Below are positions 16,450 through 24,024 of a stretch of 33,998 bases of DNA, piece by piece; within the stretch, counting starts at the first letter, position 1; each line of letters opens with the position of its first letter. Made by a program: the position numbers and the translations under genes. The notes below the pieces were generated by a model. The model had not been told where the DNA came from, ran no database searches, and was given only the letters and a program-made list of their open reading frames with translations. The DNA is from Hyphomonadaceae bacterium (GTDB lineage Bacteria; Pseudomonadota; Alphaproteobacteria; Caulobacterales; Hyphomonadaceae), in assembly GCA_022760335.1 (NCBI GenBank), contig JALEGE010000126.1:1-33998 (forward strand), in the 5' to 3' direction.

Positions 16450-17637
16450 CTAGCGCGGAATGGCAAAGCTGGTTTGACGAAGAACAAGGCCTTGATTGGA
16501 AAGGATCTGGAAGGTCACTTCCTCAGTTTCCCAATCAATGTCCACCGCGCCGAAATTTTCCAGAGAAACCCCAGGGCCGATCTGCGCGCTGTCCATCTCG
16601 GGCGTTTCCTCCCGGAAAGACGCATTCAAAGAAGATGTGGTCAGCTCGTATAGCGGGTAATCCACCAGGCCATCCTTGCGATACATGAAGGCCGCATGGC
16701 GGTCGCCTGAGACCAGCACCACACCACGAGCACCAGTGCTGTCGATCAGATCGATGAGGCGATCCCGCTCGGCCGGCAGATTGTCCCAGTGCTCATAGCC
16801 ATGGCCATCCGTGGTCAGCACCTGAATGGAGGAAACGATCAGGCGAAGATCGGCCGGCTGTTGCAGCTGGTTTTCCAGCCAGGTCCATTGCGCCGCGCCA
16901 AGCATGTCCTGCATGGAGCCTTCAGGAGCGGGCATATAGCGTTCCTTGCCGGGCGTGTTCCATTCATCCGTCGGGGTCAGCGCAGAGCGGAACATGCGCG
17001 TATCGAGCATGATGATCTGGGTGCGCTGGCCTTCCGGGCCGAAGCTGCGCGCATAATATGTGCCCGGCCATTTGCCCACATCCTGGTCATCCAGACCCCA
17101 GAAGGTTTCGTGGATGCGTTCGGCAAATTCGCGGAACACAAAATCACCGCCGCCATCATTGACGCCATAATCATGGTCGTCCCAGGCGACCATCATTGGA
17201 AACTTCGCCCGCACGGCCTGGAACTCCGAGCGCGAGGCAAGCTCGGCAAAGCTCTCGCGCAGTTCGTCCAGTTCCGGCTGGTTATTGGCATAGGCCGATC
17301 CGTCGCGATCACCATATACATTGTCGCCAATCATCAGGAACAAGTCGCCTTCCTGCCCGGCAATCGTTTGCAAGGTCTGGCTTTCCTTTTCCTCGTCATT
17401 ACATGACCCCACCAGGATACGGGTGAGAACCGCGTCCTCTGCGGGCAATGCGCGTCCTGCCGGAGCGATGGGCAGGACCTCATCTGACACGGTGGCATAG
17501 TAGAGTGACAATGCCGCCTCCGGGCTGGCTGGTGCCGGGGCAGGCTCCACAACCGTTTCGACAATTGTGCGTTCGATGGTTGTGGTACAGCTGGCCAGGA
17601 AGGTGGCAGCCAGCAGGCTCGCAGCAAGAAGGCGCAT
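16450..17637 (-). CDS. PhoD-like metallophosphatase lipoprotein
   Basis: The 395-residue protein starts at the ATG at 17637 with a lipoprotein signal (MRLLAASLLAATFLASC), so the mature enzyme is membrane-anchored outside the cytoplasm. An upstream in-frame start at 17658 would hide the signal. A linker rich in Pro, Ala and Glu leads to a metallophosphatase domain. Metal-binding motifs typical of PhoD-type alkaline phosphatases are visible: GSCND, MIGDNVYGDRDG, MVAWDDHDYGVND and SGDRHAAF. Members hydrolyse phosphate mono- or diesters; the exact substrate is not readable here. No phosphate-starvation (Pho) box was identified. It stands between the MFS gene and the carotenoid oxygenase gene, and its relation to either is unclear. 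Confidence 0.92.
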   Translation of the reverse strand: MRLLAASLLAATFLASCTTTIERTIVETVVEPAPAPASPEAALSLYYATVSDEVLPIAPAGRALPAEDAVLTRILVGSCNDEEKESQTLQTIAGQEGDLFLMIGDNVYGDRDGSAYANNQPELDELRESFAELASRSEFQAVRAKFPMMVAWDDHDYGVNDGGGDFVFREFAERIHETFWGLDDQDVGKWPGTYYARSFGPEGQRTQIIMLDTRMFRSALTPTDEWNTPGKERYMPAPEGSMQDMLGAAQWTWLENQLQQPADLRLIVSSIQVLTTDGHGYEHWDNLPAERDRLIDLIDSTGARGVVLVSGDRHAAFMYRKDGLVDYPLYELTTSSLNASFREETPEMDSAQIGPGVSLENFGAVDIDWETEEVTFQILSNQGLVLRQTSFAIPR

Positions 17638-17727
17638 GAAATCAGTCTCCAATGGCAAGAGGCCCAGTTCTGCCCTTTCCTAACACGTTGCGTTTGACAT
17701 TTTCACGACGTCGCCCGTGCAAGCATC

Positions 17728-19200
17728 TCAGCCCGGGGCAAAAGTGCCATGAAAGCCAAGTGGCCAGGCATACCGGGCGGCAAAGCTCGCCACCGGGCCT
17801 TCGGAAATATCGGCAACATCGAAGACATGCACCTCGCTGCGTCCACTGGCGATGTTCAGTGCAGTTCCAACAAGCCAGGCATCATGCTCGCCTCGTCCTC
17901 CGGGCTTGGCAACGAAGAGATGTTCCTCCGGCACGCGCGAGGCGCCATAGTCGAAATGGCTCGTCTTTCCGGACCGCCAGTCCATCAGCGAGACCTTTCG
18001 CGCGCCAGGGCGCCCCGGAGAACTCCCCCCGACCAGAGCTGTCAGGCGCCGACCCAATCCATGGAAGGCAGGGTGCACGACGGGAAACTCGCCATCAATA
18101 TCGGTCTTCTGAATTCGCGCGCGACCATCAGCCTCCACAATGATGCGAGACAGCACGCCATTGGCATCATCCTCAGCGGCGATATAGCGCCCCTGCATCA
18201 GATTGGTACCACCGCCAGACCCCAGAAAGGGTTCATCATAAAGCGCCACATCAATATGGATCGCGCCAGAGGCATCTTCCCAGGCCGCACCGGTGTGGAA
18301 GAAGGCATGGCCCTCAACCTCGGCGCTACGCCGGGAACTCATATCCGCCTTGTCGATGATGAGGAGTTTCAGGCCCTCTTCCGGACGCCATTGCAACGTA
18401 TCGACAAAGGGTGGAATAAACTTGGTCATCAGCCAGGGCTGGATCATCAGGATGAGATGCCGCTCGGTGATCGCCCAGTCATGCAGGTATGGCGTGACAC
18501 CAAGATCAAGCATGTCGAAGCTCTGAACCGCACCTTTCGGCGAGATCCGGTAGATTCCGACTTTCGAACCCGCCACGGCAAGATTCCAGACTGTGCCGTC
18601 AGGTTCCACTTTGGGATGGGCAAGAAAGGGCATGCCTTTCAGATCCTCGCGCCAGCTGCGTGCCCCGAGCGTTTCCAGTGTGATGGGATCCAGCTCCATG
18701 GCTGAGCCGGCCTCCCAAAGCGCATGCAAGCGCCCATCCACCACCAATACGGAGGTGTTGGCCGCATTGGCATCGTCCACACCCATTACCGGATAGCTCT
18801 CATCGCCAGCACTGCCGAAGCCGGGCGCGAGGAAGCGCCCAGCCGCCTGCTCGGAACGGTGCTTGTTTGTCGCGACGAACTTGCCGGTATGAACGGCTTG
18901 GCCATCCCTCAGAGCGATGCGCTGGACCATGCCATCGCCATCGAACCAATGGTCCAGGGTTTCCCCACCATAGCTGAACCAGGCTGGGCCATTGCGATAG
19001 AGCGTACCTGAAAACCCATCCGGCAAGCGGCCAGAAATCAGGTCCATGCTTCGAGGCGCAAACCCACCTGCCGGAGCATTGGCATATCCAATTTGCCAGT
19101 TTGGCGCGCCAGGTCCGGTGGTAAAGCCATGGCCGGCCAGGGCGGCGGCACCTGCTGTGGCACCAAGCGCAGCGAGAAGAGAGCGGCGGGACATCTGCAT
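17728..19200 (-). CDS. Tat-exported carotenoid oxygenase (RPE65/CCD family)
   Basis: Members use non-haem iron to cleave a double bond in carotenoids or related compounds. The 490-residue product starts at 19200, with AGGAGA about nine bases upstream; the longer upstream frame runs over the preceding gene. A twin-arginine signal (SRRSLLAALGATAGAAALAG, about 4-23) predicts export. The four iron-binding histidines are likely H195 (FLAHPKVEP), H240 (YLHDWAIT), H302 (HAFFHTGAAW) and H484 (GFHGTFAPG at the very C-terminus). A second-shell glutamate is likely in GEFPVVHP. It follows the DUF2141 gene by 31 bp, so the two probably form an operon. The substrate is unknown; lignin-stilbene-type dioxygenases are also in this family. 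Confidence 0.93.
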   Translation of the reverse strand: MQMSRRSLLAALGATAGAAALAGHGFTTGPGAPNWQIGYANAPAGGFAPRSMDLISGRLPDGFSGTLYRNGPAWFSYGGETLDHWFDGDGMVQRIALRDGQAVHTGKFVATNKHRSEQAAGRFLAPGFGSAGDESYPVMGVDDANAANTSVLVVDGRLHALWEAGSAMELDPITLETLGARSWREDLKGMPFLAHPKVEPDGTVWNLAVAGSKVGIYRISPKGAVQSFDMLDLGVTPYLHDWAITERHLILMIQPWLMTKFIPPFVDTLQWRPEEGLKLLIIDKADMSSRRSAEVEGHAFFHTGAAWEDASGAIHIDVALYDEPFLGSGGGTNLMQGRYIAAEDDANGVLSRIIVEADGRARIQKTDIDGEFPVVHPAFHGLGRRLTALVGGSSPGRPGARKVSLMDWRSGKTSHFDYGASRVPEEHLFVAKPGGRGEHDAWLVGTALNIASGRSEVHVFDVADISEGPVASFAARYAWPLGFHGTFAPG

Positions 19201-19231
19201 CGGTCTGGTCTCCTGTCTGAATTGAAGCGGA

Positions 19232-19681
19232 TTAGTCGCCGACTGTGATTGTCTGAGCGTTTTCACCGGCGACGATCTCGAAGCTGGCCGCATCCCATTT
19301 CGCCGGGCCGAAGCGACCAGGCGCATTGTTGGAAAAGGCGAAGGGCTCAGTCGGCATGCCAAAAGGGTTGGTATCCATCTCACCATTGCCGTTGACGTCA
19401 TGGTAAAGCTTGATGCCATATGCGCCTGGCGCGAGGCCTTCCAATGTCACACTCATGGTCTCGTCCTCGACGGTGACATTTGCGCCACCAATGCCGGGGC
19501 CGGACGTATAGTCTTCCTCACCGGCATAAAGGCCCAGGCGGATCGTTCCCGTGAGAGTTTCAATTCCAGTAAGTGTGACCGACAGAGTTGCAGTGTCGCT
19601 CTCCGCGTCGGCTTCACTGGTGCAAGTCGACACGAGCGTGAGCGCAACAATTGCAGACAGGTGAATGGCAGAACGGATCAT
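19232..19681 (-). CDS. Secreted DUF2141 protein
   Basis: The 149-residue protein begins with a signal peptide (MIRSAIHLSAIVALTLVSTC), possibly a lipoprotein signal or one cleaved after EADA. The rest matches the DUF2141 pattern: GTIRLGLYA, LAPGAYGIKLYHDVNGNGEM and GMPTEPFAFSNNAPGRFGP. AGGAGA lies about 12 bases before the ATG. It is the first gene of a two-gene operon with the carotenoid oxygenase, and I recall such pairing elsewhere in alphaproteobacteria. Function unknown; a periplasmic or outer-membrane role in lipid or carotenoid metabolism is inference. The operon is divergent from the LytTR regulator gene. Confidence 0.9.
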   Translation of the reverse strand: MIRSAIHLSAIVALTLVSTCTSEADAESDTATLSVTLTGIETLTGTIRLGLYAGEEDYTSGPGIGGANVTVEDETMSVTLEGLAPGAYGIKLYHDVNGNGEMDTNPFGMPTEPFAFSNNAPGRFGPAKWDAASFEIVAGENAQTITVGD

Positions 19682-19788
19682 CTTGATTTCTCCTACAGTG
19701 TGAATGTACGGCCAGGCTCGGCCGGTGCTTCAGTCCTGTCGGGCAATCGGCATCGGTTCGAGCGCGTTTCCATGAGCGCACTGGAATC

Positions 19789-19822
19789 CTTCGTGAGTTG
19801 CGGGCAAGTTCACTTCACGAAG
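19789..19822. promoter_or_regulatory. Inverted repeat upstream of the LytTR regulator gene
   Basis: CTTCGTGA (19789-19796) and TCACGAAG (19815-19822) are perfect 8-bp arms with an 18-bp spacer. They end 22 bp before the LytTR start and lie in the divergent gap with the DUF2141 operon. It could be an operator or an RNA hairpin. Confidence 0.4.
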
Positions 19823-19844
19823 CGCGAAATGCAGGGGGAGATGC

Positions 19845-20597
19845 ATGCCTGACTATCTGGTGGAGTTCGGGCGCGGCGTGGCCATCGTTCTGGCACTTGG
19901 CTTGGTCTTCGCCTTTCTTGGTGTTTACGGCACCAATGGGCAGCCCTTTCTGGAACGATTCATCCTGTGGACCTTCACCATGGCCGTCGGCGCATTGGCT
20001 TCGGTCTTCATCACACCCATCGTTTTCGAGCGCGAGCCGTACGCAAGCTGGTCACTCTGGATTCAGCTGCCTGTCACCGCAGCGATCATCGCCCTGCCTG
20101 TCACCATTGCCATTATCTTGATGGAGGCCAGTGACGGCCAGGTGATGTCGGCAAAATACTGGCCGCTTCAATTCTTCTATGTCTTCGTGATTTCACAGGT
20201 CATCACGATTGGCGGGTATCTTCTGCAATACCGAAGCAAAACTGCCGAAACATCCCCCGGCATACAGGCAATTGAGGACCCGGCCTCAAAGTTTCTGCAG
20301 CGCCTGCCCGCACGCTATCGCGGCGCGGTTCTGTATGGCGTTTCATCGGAAGATCATTACTTGCGTGTCCACACCAGCCTCGGTGAAGAACTGATCTTGA
20401 TGCGACTGGCCGATGCCATTTCCGCGCTTGAGCAAGCCGACGGCTTGCAGGTGCATCGCTCCTGGTGGATCGCGCGCCAAGGCATCGCGGATGTGAAACG
20501 CGAAAACGGCAAGCCCCTGATAGAATTGAAATCGGGTGGCACGGCTCCAGTTTCGCGAACCTATCAGAAAGCCGCACGCGATGCGGGCCTGATCTAG
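19845..20597 (+). CDS. Membrane-anchored LytTR-domain transcription regulator
   Basis: The 250-residue protein has four predicted membrane helices in its N-terminal half (about 7-27, 38-58, 70-92 and 104-126). A C-terminal LytTR DNA-binding domain follows (about 150-248). LytTR hallmarks are YGVSSEDHYLRVHTSLGEELILMRLADAI and the VHRSWWIARQGI segment. GGGGGAG lies five bases before the ATG. Such proteins regulate genes from the membrane, possibly sensing a membrane or small-molecule signal. The divergent DUF2141-carotenoid oxygenase operon is an obvious candidate target, though this is inference from placement. An inverted repeat lies in the shared upstream region. No kinase gene is adjacent and no receiver domain is present. 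Confidence 0.93.
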   Translation: MPDYLVEFGRGVAIVLALGLVFAFLGVYGTNGQPFLERFILWTFTMAVGALASVFITPIVFEREPYASWSLWIQLPVTAAIIALPVTIAIILMEASDGQVMSAKYWPLQFFYVFVISQVITIGGYLLQYRSKTAETSPGIQAIEDPASKFLQRLPARYRGAVLYGVSSEDHYLRVHTSLGEELILMRLADAISALEQADGLQVHRSWWIARQGIADVKRENGKPLIELKSGGTAPVSRTYQKAARDAGLI

Positions 20598-20604
20598 AAC
20601 AGGC

Positions 20605-21903
20605 CTACATGGAGACGGGCTCAACCTCCTGGGCCGGATCAAGATTGCCAAGCAGCTGATTCACAAAGGTAACATGGCTGCGCAGGCGATAGAGGTCGTC
20701 GGTGTAAGATAGTGGCACTTCCAGCTGGCCGATCTCTTCCTGCAGATTGCGCAGCTGGGTGCGTATGCGCTCGCGCGCCTCGCCGCTATCGGCTGCCCGG
20801 CCCTCTGCCTCCAATTGGCGCAAATCCTCATACCAGACATAGATCTTGCGGCGCACGCGCCAGCGATAGATTGGCGGCGCAGCCCGCACCAGTGGGAAGA
20901 GCAGCGTTAGCAATGGAATGGCCAGAACCCAGGCGCGCTCCAGGAAATTGGCCATGCCGAAAGAGAAATAGCGCCGCAAGGCCGAGGGACCATCGCGGTA
21001 ATACCGACGCGCCTCCGCAGACAGCGGCAAGTCGGTGCGCGCGCCCGAAGGGAATGTGTCTGGCGGGGACAGCTCTGTTCCAGGCGTGTGTATGGCATTG
21101 GCCGCATCCAGCAGAATGGCATGAATGGCCGGGTGCAGCTCGCTATCGACGCCCAGCTGCGCGACCGAGGCGATCATTTCCACATCCCGGGCTGGCAGAT
21201 CCCCGCCAATATCGACAACCCCGCGCAAGAGCGTGATTGGTGCAAGGGCTGGCGTGTGGCGGCTAAGCGCCGGGGCGCGCGGAAAGTCCATCAGGTCAAT
21301 ACCCTCAGCACGCACCAACTGCTCAACATAAGGTGCGTCAATGCCGGCGGAGAAAGTGGCAACATCAACCTCACCGGCAAGCAAGGCATCGGCTGCGGCC
21401 TGACCGCTGAGTGGCAGGCGGGTGGTGTCAGGCCAGGTGCCGCCATATTCGCCCTGCAAATGCAGGCTCAGCGCGCGCGTGCCCGAGCCTTCGGCCCCGA
21501 TGGTCATGCGCAAGGTGCGCAGATCAGCATAGTCTTGGGCGCCGGCTTCCGTGCGCACAAACACCCAATAGGGTTCATAGAACAGTCCGCCCAGGGCCAG
21601 GAGGCGTTCAGCATCCCCCTCGCTTGCGAGCCCGCCCTGGATCAAGGCGACATCGGCATCACCAACCGTCAGCAAGTGCAGATTTTCGATACTGCCTGCG
21701 GTGGAAAGCACTTCAACCTCCACGCCATGGTCGGCCAGCAAGGTCTTGTAGCGCTCGGCATAGGCGGCATAGGCCCCGCCGGGACTTCCTCCCGCAAACA
21801 CGATCTGTTTCGGCGGCGGCGGCTCTACAAAGCGCAGCGCGACAATCAAACCCAACACGGCCACCAGGGCCAAGGGCCAGTAAACCTTCAGGAAATCCTT
21901 CAT
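20605..21903 (-). CDS. TAXI-family TRAP-type solute-binding protein, membrane-anchored
   Basis: The 432-residue protein has an uncleaved N-terminal membrane helix (about 7-25). A TAXI-type periplasmic binding domain follows (about 33-320), with KQIVFAGGSPGGAYAAYAER, the glycine-rich opening typical of the family, and IGAEGSGTRALS. A second membrane segment (about 330-352) comes after the domain. The cytoplasmic tail (about 355-432) is basic and helical, likely a coiled coil (RERIRTQLRNLQEEIGQLEV). Standard TAXI proteins are soluble and paired with DctQM-type permeases, but no permease gene is visible here. It may therefore act as a ligand-sensing or adaptor protein rather than a transporter subunit. 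It ends 8 bp from the stop of the convergent LytTR gene. Confidence 0.9.
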   Translation of the reverse strand: MKDFLKVYWPLALVAVLGLIVALRFVEPPPPKQIVFAGGSPGGAYAAYAERYKTLLADHGVEVEVLSTAGSIENLHLLTVGDADVALIQGGLASEGDAERLLALGGLFYEPYWVFVRTEAGAQDYADLRTLRMTIGAEGSGTRALSLHLQGEYGGTWPDTTRLPLSGQAAADALLAGEVDVATFSAGIDAPYVEQLVRAEGIDLMDFPRAPALSRHTPALAPITLLRGVVDIGGDLPARDVEMIASVAQLGVDSELHPAIHAILLDAANAIHTPGTELSPPDTFPSGARTDLPLSAEARRYYRDGPSALRRYFSFGMANFLERAWVLAIPLLTLLFPLVRAAPPIYRWRVRRKIYVWYEDLRQLEAEGRAADSGEARERIRTQLRNLQEEIGQLEVPLSYTDDLYRLRSHVTFVNQLLGNLDPAQEVEPVSM

Positions 21904-22093
21904 CCCTGATCACCCAAACAATCAAAACTGCCAATGGCTATCGCGCCGCCGGGCCAGAGGCAAGCATTGCCCGGCCTTCATTCACTGCCCACAAATTGCC
22001 TCATGCGCGCCCTGCATGGCGCTTATTCCGAGCCGACAGTCGCAATCAGGCAAGGGGTTCCCACATTTCTTGCATAGCCAGATCAAGACCCAC

Positions 22094-22099
22094 AGGAGG
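22094..22099 (+). promoter_or_regulatory. Consensus Shine-Dalgarno AGGAGG of the small ORF
   Basis: AGGAGG lies five bases before the ATG at 22105. It is among the strongest ribosome binding sites in the window and decides the start of the 37-codon ORF. It is exactly complementary to CCTCCT in the downstream hairpin loop (22289-22294). Confidence 0.7.
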
Positions 22100-22104
22100 C
22101 GAGA

Positions 22105-22218
22105 ATGATGAATGGACAGACACTGACGCGTAGTTTCTCTCTCGCCGTGATGGCCAGTGCCGCTGTCATTCTGCTGGCAATGAGTTTGGCGCCCGGCGCA
22201 AGTCTTTATGCCGGATAA
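22105..22218 (+). CDS. Small hydrophobic peptide, 37 residues
   Basis: This ORF is too short for usual gene finders. It reads MMNGQTLTRSFSLAVMASAA and continues VILLAMSLAPGASLYAG before TAA. The middle (about residues 12-30) is hydrophobic enough for one membrane span or a signal peptide. Evidence for reality is the perfect Shine-Dalgarno AGGAGG at optimal spacing, the ATGATG start and the two strong hairpins that follow on the same strand. It is an isolated plus-strand unit between the divergent TAXI gene and the convergent purH gene. No homologue is recognised. It may be a leader peptide for the structured RNA downstream or a small membrane protein. Confidence 0.65.
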   Translation: MMNGQTLTRSFSLAVMASAAVILLAMSLAPGASLYAG

Positions 22219-22270
22219 ATAATTTCACAGCCCATGGATCCAATGACCGGCTCCATGCGTATTCTAGACA

Positions 22271-22304
22271 GGGTGCTGCCAAATCCCCCCTCCTCGCAGC
22301 ACCC
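22271..22304 (+). ncRNA. Hairpin with anti-Shine-Dalgarno (CCTCCT) loop, part of a putative sRNA or 3' UTR
   Basis: GGGTGCTGC (22271-22279) pairs perfectly with GCAGCACCC (22296-22304). The 16-nt loop is C-rich and contains CCCCCCTCCTC, including CCTCCT (22289-22294). Together with the next hairpin it resembles alphaproteobacterial sRNAs with CCUCC-type loops, for example the CcsR/cuckoo RNAs that lie downstream of small ORFs. That comparison is by memory of architecture, not by alignment. Confidence 0.5.
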
Positions 22305-22309
22305 TTCAA

Positions 22310-22364
22310 GGCCCCGCTCGACAGCTGCCCCCCCTCACCCCCGTCGAGCGGGGCCATTATATTT
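22310..22364 (+). terminator. Intrinsic terminator ending the small ORF/sRNA transcript, C-rich loop
   Basis: GGCCCCGCTCGAC (22310-22322) and GTCGAGCGGGGCC (22343-22355) form a perfect 13-bp stem. The 20-nt loop is almost entirely C with a central TCA. ATTATATTTT follows as a T-rich tract. It may also help to stop the convergent purH transcript. Confidence 0.75.
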
Positions 22365-22379
22365 TCGGGGGAGATTTTC

Positions 22380-23963
22380 CTAATGCCGGAAATGGCGCAT
22401 GCCAGTGAAGACCATGGCGAGGCCAGCCTCATTGGCTGCAGCGATCACCTCGTCATCGCGTATGGAGCCGCCGGGTTGAATCACCGCCGTGGCCCCAGCC
22501 GCCGCCGCCTGTAACAGACCATCCGGGAAGGGGAAGAAGGCATCAGAGGCGGCCACGCAGCCCTTGGTCATCGGCTCAGCCCAGCCGGCGACTTCAGCGG
22601 CATCCTCAGCCTTTCGTGCGGCGATGCGCGCGGAATCGATACGGCTCATCTGGCCCGCGCCGATGCCGGCAGTAGCACCGTTTTTCGCATAAACGATGGT
22701 GTTGGATTTGACATGCTTGGCCACGCGCCAGGCAAACAGCATGTCGTTCAGCTCAACCTCGGTGGGGGCTTTTTCCGTTACAATCTTCAGATCGCTGCGC
22801 ATGATCCGACCATTATCGCGTGATTGCACAAGCAGGCCGCCAGCCACGGTTTTCACGAATGTGCCGGGCGCGGCCGGGTCCGGCAGGCCTTCTGTGAGAA
22901 GCAGGCGGAGATTTTTCTTCTTCGCAAAGATTTCCAGCGCGGCCTCATCGGCGCCGGGCGCGATGACAACCTCGGTGAAGATCTTGGTGATCTCTTCCGC
23001 CAATGGGCCAGTGAGCGCGCCATTGAGCGCGACAATGCCGCCAAAGGCCGACGTGGAATCGCAGGCCAGCGCCGCGCGATAGGCCTCAAGCAGATTCGTG
23101 CCGAGCGCGACGCCGCAGGGATTGGCATGCTTGATGATCGCCACGGCGGGCTTTTCCCCACCCAGCTCGCCGATCAGCTCATAGGCCGCATCGGTATCAT
23201 TGATATTGTTGTAGGAGAGCGCCTTGCCCTGCACCTGCTGCGCGGTAGCCACGCCGGGGCGCGCCTCGCCGGTGGTGTAGAAGGCTGCGGCCTGGTGCGG
23301 GTTCTCGCCATAGCGCAAGGCCTCGGCGAGCTTGCCGCCCGCGGCGAACCAGTCCGGCGCGGTGTCTTCCAGCTGGCGAGCATACCAGCCGGAGATCGCC
23401 GCATCATAGGCGGCCGTCCGCGAATAGGTCTTCATCGCCAATTTGCGCTTCAGCGCCAGCGAGACCATGCCCGCATTTGCCTCCATCTCCTCCAGCGCCG
23501 CATCGAGATCCCCGCCATCGGTGCAGACAGCGACAAAGGCGCCATTCTTTGCCGCCGCGCGCAGCATGGCCGGGCCGCCAATATCGATATTCTCGATACA
23601 AGTATCGAAATCCGCACCCGAGGCCACTGTGGCCTCGAAGGGATAGAGATTGATGTAGACGAGATCTATCGGCTGGATGCCGTGCGCCTCGGCATCGGCG
23701 ACATGGGAAGCATCGTCGCGCAGATACAGGAGGCCGCCATGCACCGCCGGGTGCAGTGTCTTCACCCGGCCATCCATCATTTCCGGATATCCCGTCAGGT
23801 CGGCCACATCGGCGACCTCCAGCCCGGCCTCCTTCAGGGTGCGCGACGTGCCCCCGGTGGAAACCAGTTCCACACCCAGTGCGGCGAGGCGCTGAGCCCG
23901 CTCGATCAGGCCGGACTTGTCGGAAACGGAAATCAGCGCGCGGCGCACGGGCGCGTCGGTCAT
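22380..23963 (-). CDS. purH: Bifunctional AICAR formyltransferase / IMP cyclohydrolase
   Basis: This enzyme performs the last two steps of de novo IMP synthesis, formylating AICAR with 10-formyl-THF and closing the ring. From the ATG at 23963 it has 527 residues, the usual length; a GTG three codons upstream (23972) is an alternative. The N-terminal MGS-like cyclohydrolase domain ([49 protein letters not shown]) covers about residues 1-195. The formyltransferase domain follows, with [10 protein letters not shown] and [11 protein letters not shown] holding the catalytic Lys-His. The C-terminus [11 protein letters not shown] is typical. It lies downstream of the sugar dehydratase gene and may share a transcript with it across a 61-bp gap. 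Confidence 0.98.
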   Translation of the reverse strand: MTDAPVRRALISVSDKSGLIERAQRLAALGVELVSTGGTSRTLKEAGLEVADVADLTGYPEMMDGRVKTLHPAVHGGLLYLRDDASHVADAEAHGIQPIDLVYINLYPFEATVASGADFDTCIENIDIGGPAMLRAAAKNGAFVAVCTDGGDLDAALEEMEANAGMVSLALKRKLAMKTYSRTAAYDAAISGWYARQLEDTAPDWFAAGGKLAEALRYGENPHQAAAFYTTGEARPGVATAQQVQGKALSYNNINDTDAAYELIGELGGEKPAVAIIKHANPCGVALGTNLLEAYRAALACDSTSAFGGIVALNGALTGPLAEEITKIFTEVVIAPGADEAALEIFAKKKNLRLLLTEGLPDPAAPGTFVKTVAGGLLVQSRDNGRIMRSDLKIVTEKAPTEVELNDMLFAWRVAKHVKSNTIVYAKNGATAGIGAGQMSRIDSARIAARKAEDAAEVAGWAEPMTKGCVAASDAFFPFPDGLLQAAAAGATAVIQPGGSIRDDEVIAAANEAGLAMVFTGMRHFRH

Positions 23964-24024
23964 GGCAGGCACCTGTCGGCAATGAAAAAAGATGCGCCTC
24001 GGCTAGAGCGCGGCGCGGTTGCGG

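Noticed and set aside
22040-22080. GGAAC-type (EcfG general stress) promoter near the small ORF
   Set aside because: A GGGAACC appears on the minus strand, but no CGTT follows at 16-17 bp, so the consensus is not met.
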